Shown: positions 1 to 12,641 of the stretch, piece by piece
How positions within the stretch are numbered: position 1 is the stretch's first letter
Layout of the letters: each line of letters begins with the position of its first letter
Made by a program: the position numbers and the translations under genes
The notes under the pieces: generated by a model
The model's database searches: none
What the model was told of the DNA's origin: nothing
What the model saw: only the letters and a program-made list of their open reading frames with translations
Assembly: GCA_021464245.1 (NCBI GenBank)
Contig: JADCRB010000007.1
Span: 5,179,125 to 5,243,124, forward strand
Direction: 5' to 3'
From: Carallia brachiata
Taxonomy: Eukaryota; Streptophyta; Magnoliopsida; Malpighiales; Rhizophoraceae
DNA: 64,000 bases

Positions 1-302
1 TTCTAAGTTTTGTCTTGTGGCGTATGGTTATCTACTTCCTGGAAAATGCATGTACGCATCATGCATGGGCGGCGGGTTGTTGTTGACTTGTTTCGTCCTT
101 GATGTTGGGGTCGTATTCGAGCACGTTAAGCATAATAAGTTGATCAAAATGACGCAAATGCACCGTGTAAAGTCTTTGAAGTTGCGTTGCGTTCTTGTCT
201 TCATAAGCATGAAAAACTTGGGAGACATACGTAAGCCTAAATGCTTTAAATCGGCATATACGGCAGGAGTGCTTTAAATTAGTTCACATACATATGGAAG
301 AT

Positions 303-309
303 TATAAAA
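303..309 (+). promoter_or_regulatory. TATA box of cupin copy 1
   Basis: TATAAAA lies about 195 bases upstream of the ATG at 502. It is followed by a long CT-rich leader. The same box and flank occur upstream of copy 2 (12446-12452), so the promoter was duplicated with the gene. Confidence 0.6.
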
Positions 310-501
310 GGCGTGCGGTGGTCTGGCAGAGAGCAAAAATACAAAAAGATATATGAAGTGAGAAACTCTCTCTTCTTCCTTGCTTCTTTGTTCAATTTCT
401 TTCTCAAATATTATTACACAGATCATTTGTCTACCCAATAGATATACACACTTGCCAGATCATTACATCAACACATTCTGCAAGTGAAAAAAAAAAAAAT
501 T

Positions 502-2891
502 ATGGATTTGGACTTGTCGCCAAAGTTAGCCCAAAAGATATTTGAGGGTGAAGGTGGCTCTTACTACGGTTGGTCGAGCTCAGAATTTCCAGTTCTTGGT
601 GCGACCAATGTTGGTGCAGGAAGGCTAGTTCTTGAGCAACGTGGTTTTGCTCTTCCTCATTTTGGAGATACCTCAAAAGTTGGTTACGTTCTTCAAGGTA
701 ATAAAAGCCCAATATATATACACATATTCTTTTAATTCGTCATATAAGTTCAAGCAGTTGGCGTGAGAGTCGAAATTGGATTTTTAATTGAGTAGACTTT
801 GATATAAGGTAACATTAATGTCAAATAAAATCTTGAAACTTAAATTCACCAAGAGTTCACTCTTATAAGATGAGAAGTGTGCGTAACATTAGATTTTTGT
901 ATTTTATTAGAACGGACTTTATACTCTTTAATAACATTTGTTGTAGGTACTGAAGGAATAGCAGGGATGGTACTCCCCAACTCATCAAAAGAGTTGGTGC
1001 TGAAGCTGAAGAAAGGAGACATCGTGCCGGTGCCCATGGGAACAGTCTCGTGGTGGTACAACAATGGCGATTCAAAATTTGTTATGGTGTTCTTGGGGGA
1101 AACTGCAACTTCATACGTCCCCGGAGAATTCACTTACTTCCTTTTAACTGGGGGTGTAGGCATCTTGCCAGGATTCTCCACGATTTTATTAGCAGAGCTT
1201 GCAACCTAAACGAAACAGAAGCAACGAAGCTTGCCAAAAGCCAAAATGGTGTCTTGATTATCAAACTAGAACAAGAAAGTAACCAAACCATGCCCCAACC
1301 GTTCCTGGACTTGGTTCACAAGATGGTGTATAACATTGACGCCGCATCTCCTGATGTAGAAATCAAAAGGGGTGGTACTTACAAGAACCTTACAGCAGAA
1401 AATTTTGGTTTTCTCGGAGAAGCAGGATTGAGTGAATCATGTAAAATTGGAGGCCAATGCCATGCACTCGCCAACTTATGTTGTCAACGCTACAAAAATT
1501 TTATATGTTGACAGAGGGAGTGGGCGTGTGCAGATTGTGGGTATCAATGGCAAGCGCGTTCTTGACACCAAAGTGGAGGCTGGTCAGTTGTTCGTGGTGC
1601 CAAGATTGTTTGTTGTTGCTTTGGTTGCTGGTGATGAAGGCATTGAGTGCTTCTCTGTCATCTCCGCTACTCGGTAATATTGCATTTTCATCTTAATTTC
1701 TTATTGACCACCGGATAATACTCATTTTAAGTATTAAATTTTTTAATTGAGTTATAAACTTTTAATATTTTCAATTGAGCATTTTCGTCGATTCGATTGT
1801 TGAAAACGTATTTAGTTATTAAGTCAAATATATTTTAAATTTATTATGTCAAATATATATTTTAACGATCAAACTGACAGAATAATTCAATTATAAAATA
1901 TTTGAAAAGTATAAAATTTAATTAAAAATTTAAAATATTTAAGACTTAATTATAAAAATTAATAAAAATTTAAGATTTAAATTAATATTATTCTTGTTGA
2001 GCATTATTAAGAGACGTGCGGCTGTCTGAACTTTTTTTCTTTCTTTTTTTAATATTTAAACCTTAAAAGTATTTAATATTATTATAAAACTTGATTTAAA
2101 AAATTATGTTTTTAAATACGATGATGTAACCACTTCGAAGGTGCGGCGGAATCCCGCTCCCCGTATTGTTTTCGTTTCCTATTTAGATATTGAAACTGTA
2201 GTCACCTATAATAATCACAATTTGTGGCTATAAATGCATGGAAGGTAACAAACTTGTTCTTAATTATAGGTTACAATAACTTAATCCACTATTAATAATT
2301 ACAGTGGGACACATTTGCAGCTAAAATTTATAAATTTATTAAATTTGTTGATAAAAAAATTTAATTAATTAACGCTCTTCCTTTGTTTCATCACTAAATA
2401 TAATTTTTTATAGCACTAAAATCTTTTAGCAATTAATTATTTTTTCTTCATAACAAAGTGTTAAAAAATATAAATTTTTACCTTAATTGGATACAAAGAC
2501 TTGATCTGACTTATATTTATGATTTACATTATTTATGGAATTAAATTGATATACTAGACGTCACTTTCATTTAGTTGAACTAATTTGAACTAAAGATGTA
2601 GACAAAAAAAAATTGAATTGTATCATGTCAAATAATTAATGCTGGTGAAGCCTAATAGCATATTTATCTTTTTTTTTTTTTTTTTGTGGCTAAAGATTTT
2701 TTTCTTACTATTTCAATATTCTTTTCAGGCCACTGTTTGCAGACCTTGTAGCGGGTAAGAATTCGGTCTGGAATGCCCTATCTCCAATTGCTTCACAAGT
2801 TGCCCTCGGAGTGACTTCAGAGTTTGAACAATTCTTCAAGTCTCATGTCGAGAAGAACACCATTATTTTGCCTCCGCCAAATCCAAAGTAG
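502..2891 (+). pseudogene. Cytosolic 11S-globulin-like cupin, copy 1, frameshifted
   Basis: Exons are 502-697, 947-1673 and 2729-2891, all with GT-AG borders at the same places as copy 2. The encoded protein is the two-cupin, signal-peptide-free 11S-globulin-like family of about 356 residues (Arabidopsis At1g07750/At2g28680 type). Against copy 2, exon 2 lacks one C near 1180 and two bases (GT) near 1432. The two losses sum to three, so the frame is wrong only between them, but an in-frame stop (TAA at about 1207) occurs there. As written it encodes about two thirds of the N-terminal cupin and then terminates. The rest of exon 2, exon 3 and all splice sites remain intact, so inactivation is recent or the losses are assembly errors. 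Intron 2 is longer than in copy 2 because of an insertion at ~1700-2185. Confidence 0.85.
1700..2185. mobile_element. Insertion in intron 2 with fold-back arms (MITE-like)
   Basis: The two cupin paralogs match on both sides (CTTAATTTCTT on the left, TGTAGTCACCTATAAT on the right), but this ~490-base AT-rich block is present only in copy 1. Its left half reads back, imperfectly, as the reverse complement of its middle: the stretch around 1765-1850 pairs with that around 1850-1930. No coding sequence is present. The exact termini and target duplication are not resolved. Confidence 0.6.
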
Positions 2892-3239
2892 GTCTTGGAG
2901 ATCTTGACCCAGAACACCCAAAAAAAAAAAACTCTTGCAGAATAAATGGCATCGTTGAAAACGTTACGCACGTGTCTTTTCCCAGTTTCCTGATTTGTTT
3001 CCATGATGAAAATGATAAAAACCTGTATGAGAACGTATGTGTATTGAATAGATAAAAATGTAACGGAATGGACCCATGTCAAAGACTCATGAATAGAGTT
3101 TTAATCGTAAAGAGTTGCAGTATATTTTCCGTTATATAAATAATATTGCGTATAATATAAAAAGATTTTACATCAATATTTATTTTACAATGAAATTATT
3201 TTTATTTTGTATTAATTATTAAATATTACCCGTGTAATA

Positions 3240-5130
3240 CAAAATATTTTGTTACAAAAAATTTGATTGTATCCACCATGTACATGGCCGCTATGTCTCA
3301 AGTTAGCTGCAGCCAGCCAAGGCAGGCAAAGTACATATACATAAATCCAAAGCAACTTTGTCACTCATCGTCATCAGGCAAACAAAAAGCACTTCAGAGC
3401 AAGTGCATCATAAACTTGCCGCTGTCCAACCATAGAGATTTGTGGTGATTTAGGTGCTTCAGATGAAAATTCTAGTTAATCCCATCCACCCAAAACAACT
3501 ATACAACATAACTTTAACATAACTCGCTCAAAAACTAAAGTATCAATCGATATCTAAAATGAAATGATGTTTAAATGATCCAAATCTAATTTGCCCCTAA
3601 CACATTTAGCCCGAAGTCGATTTAATTTGATATGTGACATGAAATGAGGCATAAGTTAACCCAAAAAAAAAAAAAAATCAAATAACCCAAAATCCAAGTG
3701 ACACGAACTTGAAATATTTTAACTCAAAGTGACCAAATATTTCTTCGAGACAACAAATTCAAAGTGACTAAACAATCTCCATAGTTTTTCTGCCTCTAAC
3801 ACCAAAAGGTGGTTGCCATCAATAACTTATAGTTATATTCAACAACTAATCTTAAATCAGGTTATATAGCTTGAGCTTATATAGATTATTGTTATCTAAC
3901 AAAATATCAATAACAACCTTATCTCCCCCCTCCAGCCCTCACACCCCCACCCCCAAAAAAAAAAGGCGCTACGGTGGAAAACCAACTTTTTTTTTTCCTC
4001 AAGAAAATGAAAGTAGTGGGACCTCACAATCTGGCTAGGGTTGGCCTCACAGTAAAATAAGCTGAAACTCTATATCCAACTCATAGAGGAAAAATTATAT
4101 AATTCTAGGGTAGAGGACGTTTAATTCTACAAAATACTTCATCGGAGAATTGAACTCATAATTTCATAGTATGAAGAAAGTTTTCTTACCTGGTAGTCAA
4201 TATGAGTCCTTTTTTTGTCTGTCGAGAGAATGGTAACCTATTATTGGAGCGCGACAGGTGAGGAATATAACTAAAATTCGAATCGCAGACCTCTCAATTA
4301 AAAGCACATGTAATCAAACACTCAAATTATGGAGTTAATACTTAATACAATTTTTTTTTAATCAAAATTCAATACAAGCTTTTTTTGGTTAATACGAGAT
4401 TTTTGGATCAATGGTTAATACGAGTTTTTTTTTTTATTTCAAAGACAAGTTGATGCGAATTCTTTCTTTTTCTTTTTTTTTTCTGGTGGCTTAATTGGCC
4501 AAGGGACTGCCATGATGAATCCCCGCCTGAGATGATGGGAGCGCAGCTGCCACCACTTAAATTAGGCGCCGCCCATAAGTTAATACGAGTTCTTTTTTTT
4601 TTTTAAGTCTCATAAGAGCTGGAATCCAGCTGATTTGGGGAGGGGGGATTGGGCACTAGATTTAGAGTTCGAACTCTAAATCTGATGGTTGGAGGAAGCA
4701 TCCTCTAACTAATATAGCTATTGCTATAATCCTAGTTAATACGAGTTTTTTTTTTTGTCTATTAGGAGATCTGTTGAGTTATAAATTATATAATGTGGGT
4801 AATTCTTGAATCTCATAAACTCCGTCCTTTCTATTTCAAGATTTGAACTTCATACCTTTATAATATAAATCTAGAATTCTAACTACTGAGACGTTCTATG
4901 AAGGATTTCATACGAGTTCTATTTGCTTTAAATTACTCACCAAACTTTGCGGGCCTACATCCTATTCGGGCTTCTCACAATGAGGCCATTGTATTAAGGC
5001 CATCCGTGGCCCCATTTCTCTATAAATTGACATCGACTCGGCGACAGGGGACACTTGTTGTCCGATGATCGGATTCAATCCCCAAAAAATTGGCCCCAAA
5101 TCCTTCCCACAATAAATGAAGGAAACAAAA
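3240..5130. mobile_element. Serial SINE-like insertions (minus orientation)
   Basis: This block is absent from unit 2, where the flanks join directly (near 14930). From ~4205 to 4920 it consists of several 130-190-base units, each starting with a T-tract, as expected for a minus-strand SINE with an A-tail. The motif TTAATACGAG recurs at 4389, 4415, 4580 and 4736, with a near copy at about 4906, at the junctions between units. RNA polymerase III B-box-like sequences (GTTCGAA or GTTCAAA type, read on the minus strand) occur near 4280, 4668 and 4845. The left part, 3240-4200, shows no recognised element or gene. Confidence 0.6.
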
Positions 5131-6573
5131 AACTCATGATTGGAGGGCAAATTTTGTCATATAAACCCATGCCCAGTATTGTCAAGTTATATTGGTAACA
5201 TAAAAAAATAATAACAATAATTAAAAAAAATCCACACCGGACCACATGCATACATGAATGATGATAAACCAAAGTTTATTCATCCCAAAAATCCCAAAAT
5301 TATGTTGGCAGCATAAAAATAAAAAAAATAAAAAAAAACATAGAGAGAAAATCAGTCACACCGAAATCACATACATACATAAATAAGGATAAATCAAATT
5401 TTTGTTAGTGATAACAAGTTTAAAATTTAAAGTTACTTTCAAAAAATTTAAATTCAAGATTTTATTAACGGTTAAATTTTTACCTTTACTCTAACTGGAC
5501 ATAGCAAAATTAAAGTCCCGTGAAAAAGTCTTATTTTGAATAAGCCAATAAATGGATATTAATTATTTTGACATGGTTTCTTCGTTGGATTGGGAGATTT
5601 TTGTTTGGGTTATGGATTTTACCGGGTAGAGTAACATCAAGCAACCCATAAAGTAAAAAAAAAATTATGAAGGTTAATCAAAATTGAAATCCCGTCCTGT
5701 TCGGCGTAAAAATTACAAAGCATTAACTGCTTTAAACCCACGCACCTTGAAAAGTAGGGAATTTTTATTTTGACTTCTTTTTTAATTGAGTGTAATTTAT
5801 TTATAATTTTACACCACGCAATAAGTGGAGTTCACTTAAATAAAAAAATTAAAAATAATATTTGAATAATATTAGATTATGAGTTTATTTTACTTATTAA
5901 AAATGAAGTAAAATTAGTAAGCACACGGTTATATATATTTAAATTTAAAAAGGAAAACGAACGGCTAACTGCGTTTAAGCCACGCAGATTGAGAATTAGG
6001 AACGACATGCCGCTTTGGTCCCAACTTGAGCAAAGAACCAAGAAGAAATCCTATTGTGATGCGGAAATCCCAGCCAGAGTTGGAAAACTTTAATTCTATT
6101 TGTCTGGTATCAAATGCAGCGGATGAATTGAGAATGTCCAGTCTTTCGTCTCAGACTTGGCTGCAGCTAATCTTTGTAGCACTGGGTACAGACAGAGAAA
6201 CGGGAACCAAATACCAATGGAACCAATACGACTGACTTCATCATTTGAGACAGTTTTCCATATAGACAGAGAGCGAATGTGATTTGGGAAATTTAAGATA
6301 GAATGCGTGCCAGAGAAAACTAACACAGTTTACCAAAGAAAACCTGTGCCTTTATATCAGACTGATGCACAATGCACATAGTAAATAGATTAATAATTCC
6401 GCCTCCGTGTGTGTCTTAAAGAAAGAATAGAAAGCAGCGTAGGCAACTTTCAGCGACTACCACTGACCGCTTTTTCGCCCATTGTAGCATACCAGTTGGC
6501 AGATTGCATTGCCAATAGGGCGTGCGTGCGCACCTTTTTTTTTTTTTTTTTTGGGAGGTATGTGGGACATTGG
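5131..6573. other. Duplicated intergenic spacer of unit 1
   Basis: This stretch matches unit 2 at ~14930-16155 apart from small indels and the insertion at 5755-5930. No convincing coding region or RNA gene is seen in either copy. Confidence 0.7.
5755..5930. mobile_element. Short AT-rich MITE-like insertion
   Basis: About 180 bases that are absent from the aligned position in unit 2 (near 15510). A clearly related sequence occurs at ~22984-23180 inside a LINE fragment, sharing a TTTTTATTTTG start, a TTTACACnA core and an A-rich AAATAAAAAATTAAAA segment. Two independent insertion contexts support a mobile element. It has no coding capacity, and terminal inverted repeats are not obvious. Confidence 0.6.
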
Positions 6574-7182
6574 TGTAAGAAAAATTAGTCACAAAATATT
6601 TAAATAAATTAAGAATTAGAATTATAGAGTTATAATTAATAAATTATACAGACAATATAAAACAAAAAATAGATTATATCGTGTTAGAATAAATATAAAT
6701 TGAGAGGAAATGATAACATATCTGAAGCGTGCAAAAACATTGTCCTTAAGGATAAATTCGCGCCCCTGCAGACAAATAATCGCATTGCATCGGACTCCGG
6801 CGGCTATCCTCCCAGGATACGATAGATCTTTTCACTAGTGTGCACTTCACAAGTGAGGCAACAGAAACAACATATCTTTTGATTAACCCACCAGCATGCC
6901 TTAGATTGTTGGTAGAAAACTACCTCTCAAAAAAGACAATATGAGTCATATTTATAATAGTCGAGTGTTAATAGCACGTAAAGTGTATTAATAGTAGAAA
7001 TAAATCCCAACGGTCATAAACGGCTAATGCCATAATGACTAGCACATAAAGTGTATTAACAGTAATAATAAATACCAACGGTCATAAATGGTTAATGTCA
7101 TAATGACTAACAACGGATATATAACGGCTAATTCCTATTTAATAGGAATTAAGTCTTTTAAAATATACTTCAATTTTCAACA
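6574..7182 (-). repeat. LTR, left copy (609 bases)
   Basis: It begins TGTAAG and ends CAACA. It contains two tandem ~65-base repeats with the core CATAAAGTGTATTAA (near 6980 and 7045) and a TATA-like box on the minus strand near 6950. Confidence 0.88.
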
Positions 7183-9918
7183 ATCCCTCGCTATTTTAAA
7201 AGGCTAATTTTGCTATGTTAATCAATGAGAATATAACACATTATTTTTGGTGCCTTTTGAGTTATGAACCAAAAATTAGGAGAACAAATTGTGATATTCA
7301 GAAGTATAGTGAAATAAAAAATTTCTATGAACCATGACTTCTTTATGAATAATAGGAAACTTGCCACCATATTATATTCTCTAAGATAATATTGTTTAAC
7401 GTAGTTGTGCGCTGTTAGGTCATGTGCATGTCTAGTTTATTTTCATGAGAGCTCTAGAGATCATGCCTAAGATCTCATAGGAGCGGCCCCACTCTACTCT
7501 CACATAGTTGATTCTATCAAGTGTGCATTCCGGTAACACACCACTCATAAGGGTTATAGAATTCATTAAAAGTATATAACTTAACATCAATCATCAGAAT
7601 TTTTGCACTATCCACACCATAGGAAGGGATTTTGTAATTTGATAGTACTCACACTGAGTCAATCAGTGACTTGTTATTACCCATATGAACCTACTTCAAG
7701 AGATCTCCTATCACATAAGTTGGGTTCCCATCACTCTTGACCATTTCTCCATAGGTACGTCTCATTCCCCTCGATGTAATAATATATATATATATATATA
7801 TACAAGCTTTTCGCTTAATAACTTAGTCAGAGGATCAGTCAATTTCATTTCTGACTACAAACTCAAGTGATCACTTTATTATATATAGCTTATTCAGCTA
7901 TCTCACGAGCTAGACAAATATGTCTACTATTCAATTATTCATCTTGCTTTTGTATGAGCAATACAGGCTTAGCTTACACAGATCATCGACACTTATAATG
8001 TCGGTTTCACACAGAATGAAATATTTATTCTTAGCCAATTCGCCTCCATATTATCCATCTCGAAGGCTATAAACTCAAAATTCAGGATGGACAGAGTAAT
8101 AGTCATTTATTTATCAAGTTTTCGAGCTGCTGCTCCACCTTTACAGGTGAACTCAAATCCTTTTGATGGATTTAGTCTCATCTGAATAAGAATTCAGTTT
8201 TCAGCGTTATGCTCCTTCAGTACAACGAGTATTCATTATGAAATATATCATTGGTCATAATATCTTTCAAATAATTCAACGTGAACAATTTTATAAATTA
8301 GCGATAAATACTATCACCTTTGAAAATTTTTATTATTAAACAAAGCCCCCGCATGAAAGAAAAAATTTTCGGTTCACATCAAATACCAATTTAAGTATTA
8401 GGAAAAATACTAATACCTCAAAAATTACCTTACCATGGTAGAGGAGCAACAACGTGATACTCGTAAAATCGTAATTCAACTCCAAATCTCAATTATATGA
8501 GTTTTTTTTTTCTTTGCGGAAAAACAGAGGTCAAACCAACAATTAATTTTAAATGACAATTACTTGCAGCTAGCGTGAAATTTATTTGCACAATGACTCT
8601 TAAGTCATGTTGATTTGGAAAATGAGCTACTGGAAACTTAGCAGCACAAACGATTAAATATTAGGTATCATATCTTACCAGATTTTTTAAGCTACCAAAA
8701 ATTATTCCATCATTTTTTAACTCATCTCACACTAGTCATAATATTTAGGACAATATGCTCAATTAGTTGTTGGAAGAGATTATTTCAAATCCTTCCTATG
8801 CATAAGCCGATGAGATTGAAAGCCATTCATATAATATTTCTATGTATGAGACTCCAATAAATAAATGAACGTACCTCATGATATGTAATATTTGTGCTCA
8901 AGTATATAAGTTCCCAATCTCCCTTTCTATAATAACTTAATGAGAAATTCATGCTACAACATCAAATGACATTTGCATATGTCGTATTAAGTGACAAATA
9001 TCCTTTTCTTTTGTTTACCCTTTTTTTTTCATCAGATAAAAAGAATTCATATTACCCGACAAGGAAAATAAAGAGGAAGGTTTTTTAATTGAAAAAATTA
9101 ATCAAGATCCTCGTTCTTGTCACCTTTATTTAAAACTAATAACCTATTTAACATTGCACTAGCTCCAATTCTGCCACAAAATTAAGACTAGTTTTTGGCC
9201 TCCCATGGCTCGACATTTTCAAAGAAAAATATCTATTTGCATACAACAAAAAGACAATATCTATTGTGCTCCGTCTACGACCCTATTTTAAAAGAACATA
9301 AGTAGTTTATCTTGCAACGGGAACGACCTGTGCAATGAAACCATTCCACCTCAAAAGATATATTGTTTCTGAAATGAGAAAATCTTAAACCACATATTTC
9401 TTTAGCATATGGTGCAATCACTTTCAAATAAAAATTGAAAAATGTCACATATAAATAACCATTATGAATTTAAGAAGAAAAAACATTTGTATTTTTTTAC
9501 ACATGGAATTGTCAAGACACTAAGTATATGGAGAAATCCACATATAGTTTAATCAATGGTAAGACAAGGTATATTGCTATCCAAACTAGATAATCTAATC
9601 AACAAACAAGATGATTCTTAAGCTGTACCAATATCAACACAGCCTCAAGAAGCATGAATTGGACAAAAGCAACAATATATATATTCAATTCATTGAAATT
9701 TTAATTCATCAGAAAGAATTTTCCTTAAGGAAACCGAACACAATGAGAGAAAGGACAAACTGATAAGGAAATTTTAAAGCAATTGACAATGGAAAAATTT
9801 AACAGAAATACATGAATTAACAGTAAAAAGAATCGAAATATAAAACATCCAGATGATGTTTGTATGTACAAGATCATACTATTTTTGAAATTATCCTTAA
9901 CAAATCTATCCTTAAGAT

Positions 9919-10528
9919 TGTAGGAAAATAATCCAGGAAAATATATTAACATAAAATAAGAATTATAATTGTAGAGTTATAATCAATAAATTATACAGAC
10001 AATATAGAACAAAAAATAAATTATATCGTATTGAAATAAATATAAATTGAAAGAAAATGATAACATATCTGAAGCGTGCAAAAGTATTGTCCTTAAGGAT
10101 AGATTCGCGCCCCCACAGACAAGTAATCGCAGTGCATCGGGCTCCAGCGGCTATCCTCCCAGAATACGACAGATCTTCTCACTAGTGTGCACTTCACAAG
10201 TGAGGCAACAGAAACAACATATCTTTTGATTAACCCAGCAGCATGTCTTAAATTGTTGGTGGAAAACTACCTCTCAAGAAAGACAAAATGAGTCATATTT
10301 ATACTAATCGAGTGTTAATAGCACATAAAGTGTATTAACAGTAGAAATAAATTCCAACAGTCATAAACGGCTAATGTCATAATGACTAGCACATAAAGTG
10401 TATTAACAGTAAGAATAAATCTCAACGGTCATAAACGGTTAATGCCATAATGACTAATAACGGACATATAACGGCTAATTCTATTTAATAAGAATTAAAC
10501 CTTTTAAAATACACTTCAATTTCTAACA
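9919..10528 (-). repeat. LTR, right copy (610 bases)
   Basis: It begins TGTAGG and ends TAACA, and aligns end to end with 6574-7182 with scattered substitutions. It contains the same tandem repeat near 10325 and 10390. Confidence 0.88.
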
Positions 10529-10838
10529 ATTGGTCCCTAAAATGTATTTACAGGATAAATTTTAGAATGTCAATTCGTTTCAAGAATTGATCCCTGAAAT
10601 GCATTTACAGAATCAATGTACACACTTCTAACCAAATACAAGAAGCAATCAGCCCTTGGTTAGAAACTTAGGAGGTATGTGGGAGATTTTTAATATAGTT
10701 TCAGTCATCTTCTTCCTAAATGTCAGTGATAATTTTTGCATTCCACTAAGATCAGACGAGGACACAAAAATGGGAAGGGTAAACACCTGCTCAAAGGACT
10801 TTCTACACACGAAACTCTACCAGATTAATGCAGCATGC

Positions 10839-11723
10839 TTAAGTTGGAAGTGTGGACATCTGCATTTCTTCTTCCAATAACCCGTTTGATGGATCTGAAT
10901 GCTTTAAGGAACCTTTTCTACTTCGTTCCAAAGAAGTTGCTTCATAAATCCCTGCAATATGCGTACAAGGACGATGACGGGAGAGGGCAGCCAGTGAGGA
11001 TATTAGTTCAAATAACTGCAAGAATTCCAAATGAATATTGAACCTATCAGTACAAGGACGTTACGTTCATTCTTCCGCTGACAAATGCAAAGGAGACCAT
11101 TTCACTGGATTAGTACTTTACAGAGAATGAACAAAATATTAATATTATAACACAAGCTGAAATAATTATTCATGTAATGTGGCGTTTTCTTGACCTGTCC
11201 TGAATTAAGGAAAATTGGCTTTGTTTTATAGCAGCTATGATATCGCATTCTTACTGTCCACAAGTTCCATTCGGTTGATTTGACAATAACCTAGAATAAT
11301 ATCAATTTTTTTCCCTTAACTTTTCGGAAGTTTCAAAAGTGTTACTGAAGATAATGTGATGACTTCTTAAATCCCATATATGAATTATCAAACAATGTAT
11401 CAGATGCCTTGCCATTTTCAAGTCCAAAGAACTCATCGCCAGCCTCAACAGAAGAAACTAATGTCTTTTTGGGTTAATGGGTTCTTAGTTTCTAGCGATG
11501 GTATTTTTATTTTTAGTTTTTGATATTGTTTTAGCTAGGAATCTCAAGTAACATTCCATTGAAGTGCGTAAAGAAAGATCCTGTAAACATACCAGAGCCC
11601 AAAATTGAGGAGCAAATAATGAATCCTGGTAGAAAGAAATCCATTTTGTAGATAACCTCCATGATAATGATGCATGCTCCAGCAACCATTAAGTGCCTTG
11701 GGGAAGAGAAGACCATGTGGAGC
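10839..11723 (-). pseudogene. 3' fragment of MTP12-like gene (last two exons)
   Basis: Exons 11593-11723 and 10839-10951 correspond exactly in length (131 and 113 bases) and splice phase to the last two exons of the gene at 16463-20592. They encode LHMVFSSPRHLMVAG... and IYEATSLERSRKG... ending MSTLPT and TAA. No upstream exons exist here because the duplication ended inside the gene, so the fragment has no start. Both frames are open. The gap 10952-11592 is the intron. Confidence 0.85.
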
Positions 11724-12445
11724 CTACAAGCAGAAAAACATTCTCCTTGTCATCCACTAAGCCAATCAATTTCCCATATCACAAAACCTCTTAAATATTG
11801 GATTTAAATGCCCATGTATGTTGTTGTTGTTGTCGTCGTCTTTTTTTTAAAAAAAAAAAAAATTAACAGACTCGATGCACCATGGGTGTGTTTTTATTGA
11901 CAAACTATGGGAACTATACGGGAAACATAGGCAGAATTTCGGTTATTTTTTAGTCAAAAAAAAATCATGAGTCTAACTGTTTAAAAATGATTCGATCACA
12001 AATTTATAATTTTGGTTTGGTTCTAACTTAGAATCGGTGGGCCTTTTTATTAAAAAAATTAATTAATATTTTAAAAGACTCATATAAAATTCATACAAAA
12101 AATAAAAACAGTATAGATAAATTAATTTGAAAATTTTAAGATTTTTGTTAAGCTTTCAAAAAATTCTACAAAAATTTTATTCTTTAAATTTTTCGTTCGA
12201 AACTAGATCACGGTATGATTCTAAGTTTTGTCTTGTAGTGTATCGTATCTACTCCTTTGAAAATGCAAGTGTGCGTCATGCATGGACGGCGGTTGTTGTT
12301 GACTTTGTTTCGTCCTTGATATTGGTGTTGTATTCGAGTACGTTAACATAATAAGTTGGTCAAACGACGTAAATGCCCCATGCAAAGTCTAAGTCGGCAT
12401 ATACAGCAGGAATGCTTTAAATTAGTTCACATACATATGGAAGAT

Positions 12446-12452
12446 TATAAAA
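12446..12452 (+). promoter_or_regulatory. TATA box of cupin copy 2
   Basis: TATAAAA about 190 bases before the ATG, in the same context as copy 1. It is followed by a CT-rich leader and an A-tract directly before the start codon. Confidence 0.6.
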
Positions 12453-12641
12453 GGCGTGCGGTGGTCTGGCAGAGAGCAAAAATACAAAAAGATATATGAA
12501 GTGAGAAAGTCTCTCTTCTCCTTGCTTCTTTCTTACATTTCTTTCTCAAATATTATTACACAGATCATTTTTCTACCCAATATATACACACACTTGCCAG
12601 ATCATTACATCAACACATTCTGCAAGTGAAAAAAAAAAATT

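Larger units (their letters stand above)
6574..10528 (-). mobile_element. Non-coding LTR retrotransposon (LARD-like)
   Basis: The two LTRs are 6574-7182 and 9919-10528, each starting TG and ending CA. The element is flanked by the 5-bp duplication ATTGG (6569-6573 and 10529-10533). Unit 2 has the intact single ATTGG site (~16150) with no insert. The minus orientation is inferred: reading the LTR on the minus strand gives tandem ~65-base repeats, then a TATAAATATGACTC box, then an AT-rich end. The internal 2.7 kb has no gag, protease, reverse transcriptase or integrase that I can recognise, so it is probably a non-autonomous derivative. A standard tRNA primer-binding site was not recognised. 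The LTRs differ at many positions, so the insertion is not recent. Confidence 0.9.
1..11785. repeat. Segmental duplication, unit 1 (decayed copy)
   Basis: This unit is collinear with ~12219-17405. The match begins at the first base of the window, so the true left edge is outside. It covers the cupin promoter and gene, the downstream spacer, and the last two MTP12-like exons, and stops near 11785. Relative to unit 2 it carries extra DNA at ~1700-2185, ~3240-5130, ~5755-5930 and 6574-10528. It also has about 70 bases near 140-250 that unit 2 lacks. The size difference between units is therefore explained mainly by insertions into unit 1. Confidence 0.9.

Noticed and set aside
1050..1511. 153-codon frame overlapping cupin copy 1 exon 2
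   Set aside because: It follows the wrong frame produced by the lost base near 1180; the true cupin frame resumes after ~1432.
4640..4690. tRNA-like B box suggesting a tRNA gene
   Set aside because: No cloverleaf or matching A box at tRNA spacing; it fits a SINE head better.
7784..7802. (TA)n run as a regulatory element
   Set aside because: A simple microsatellite inside the LTR element interior.
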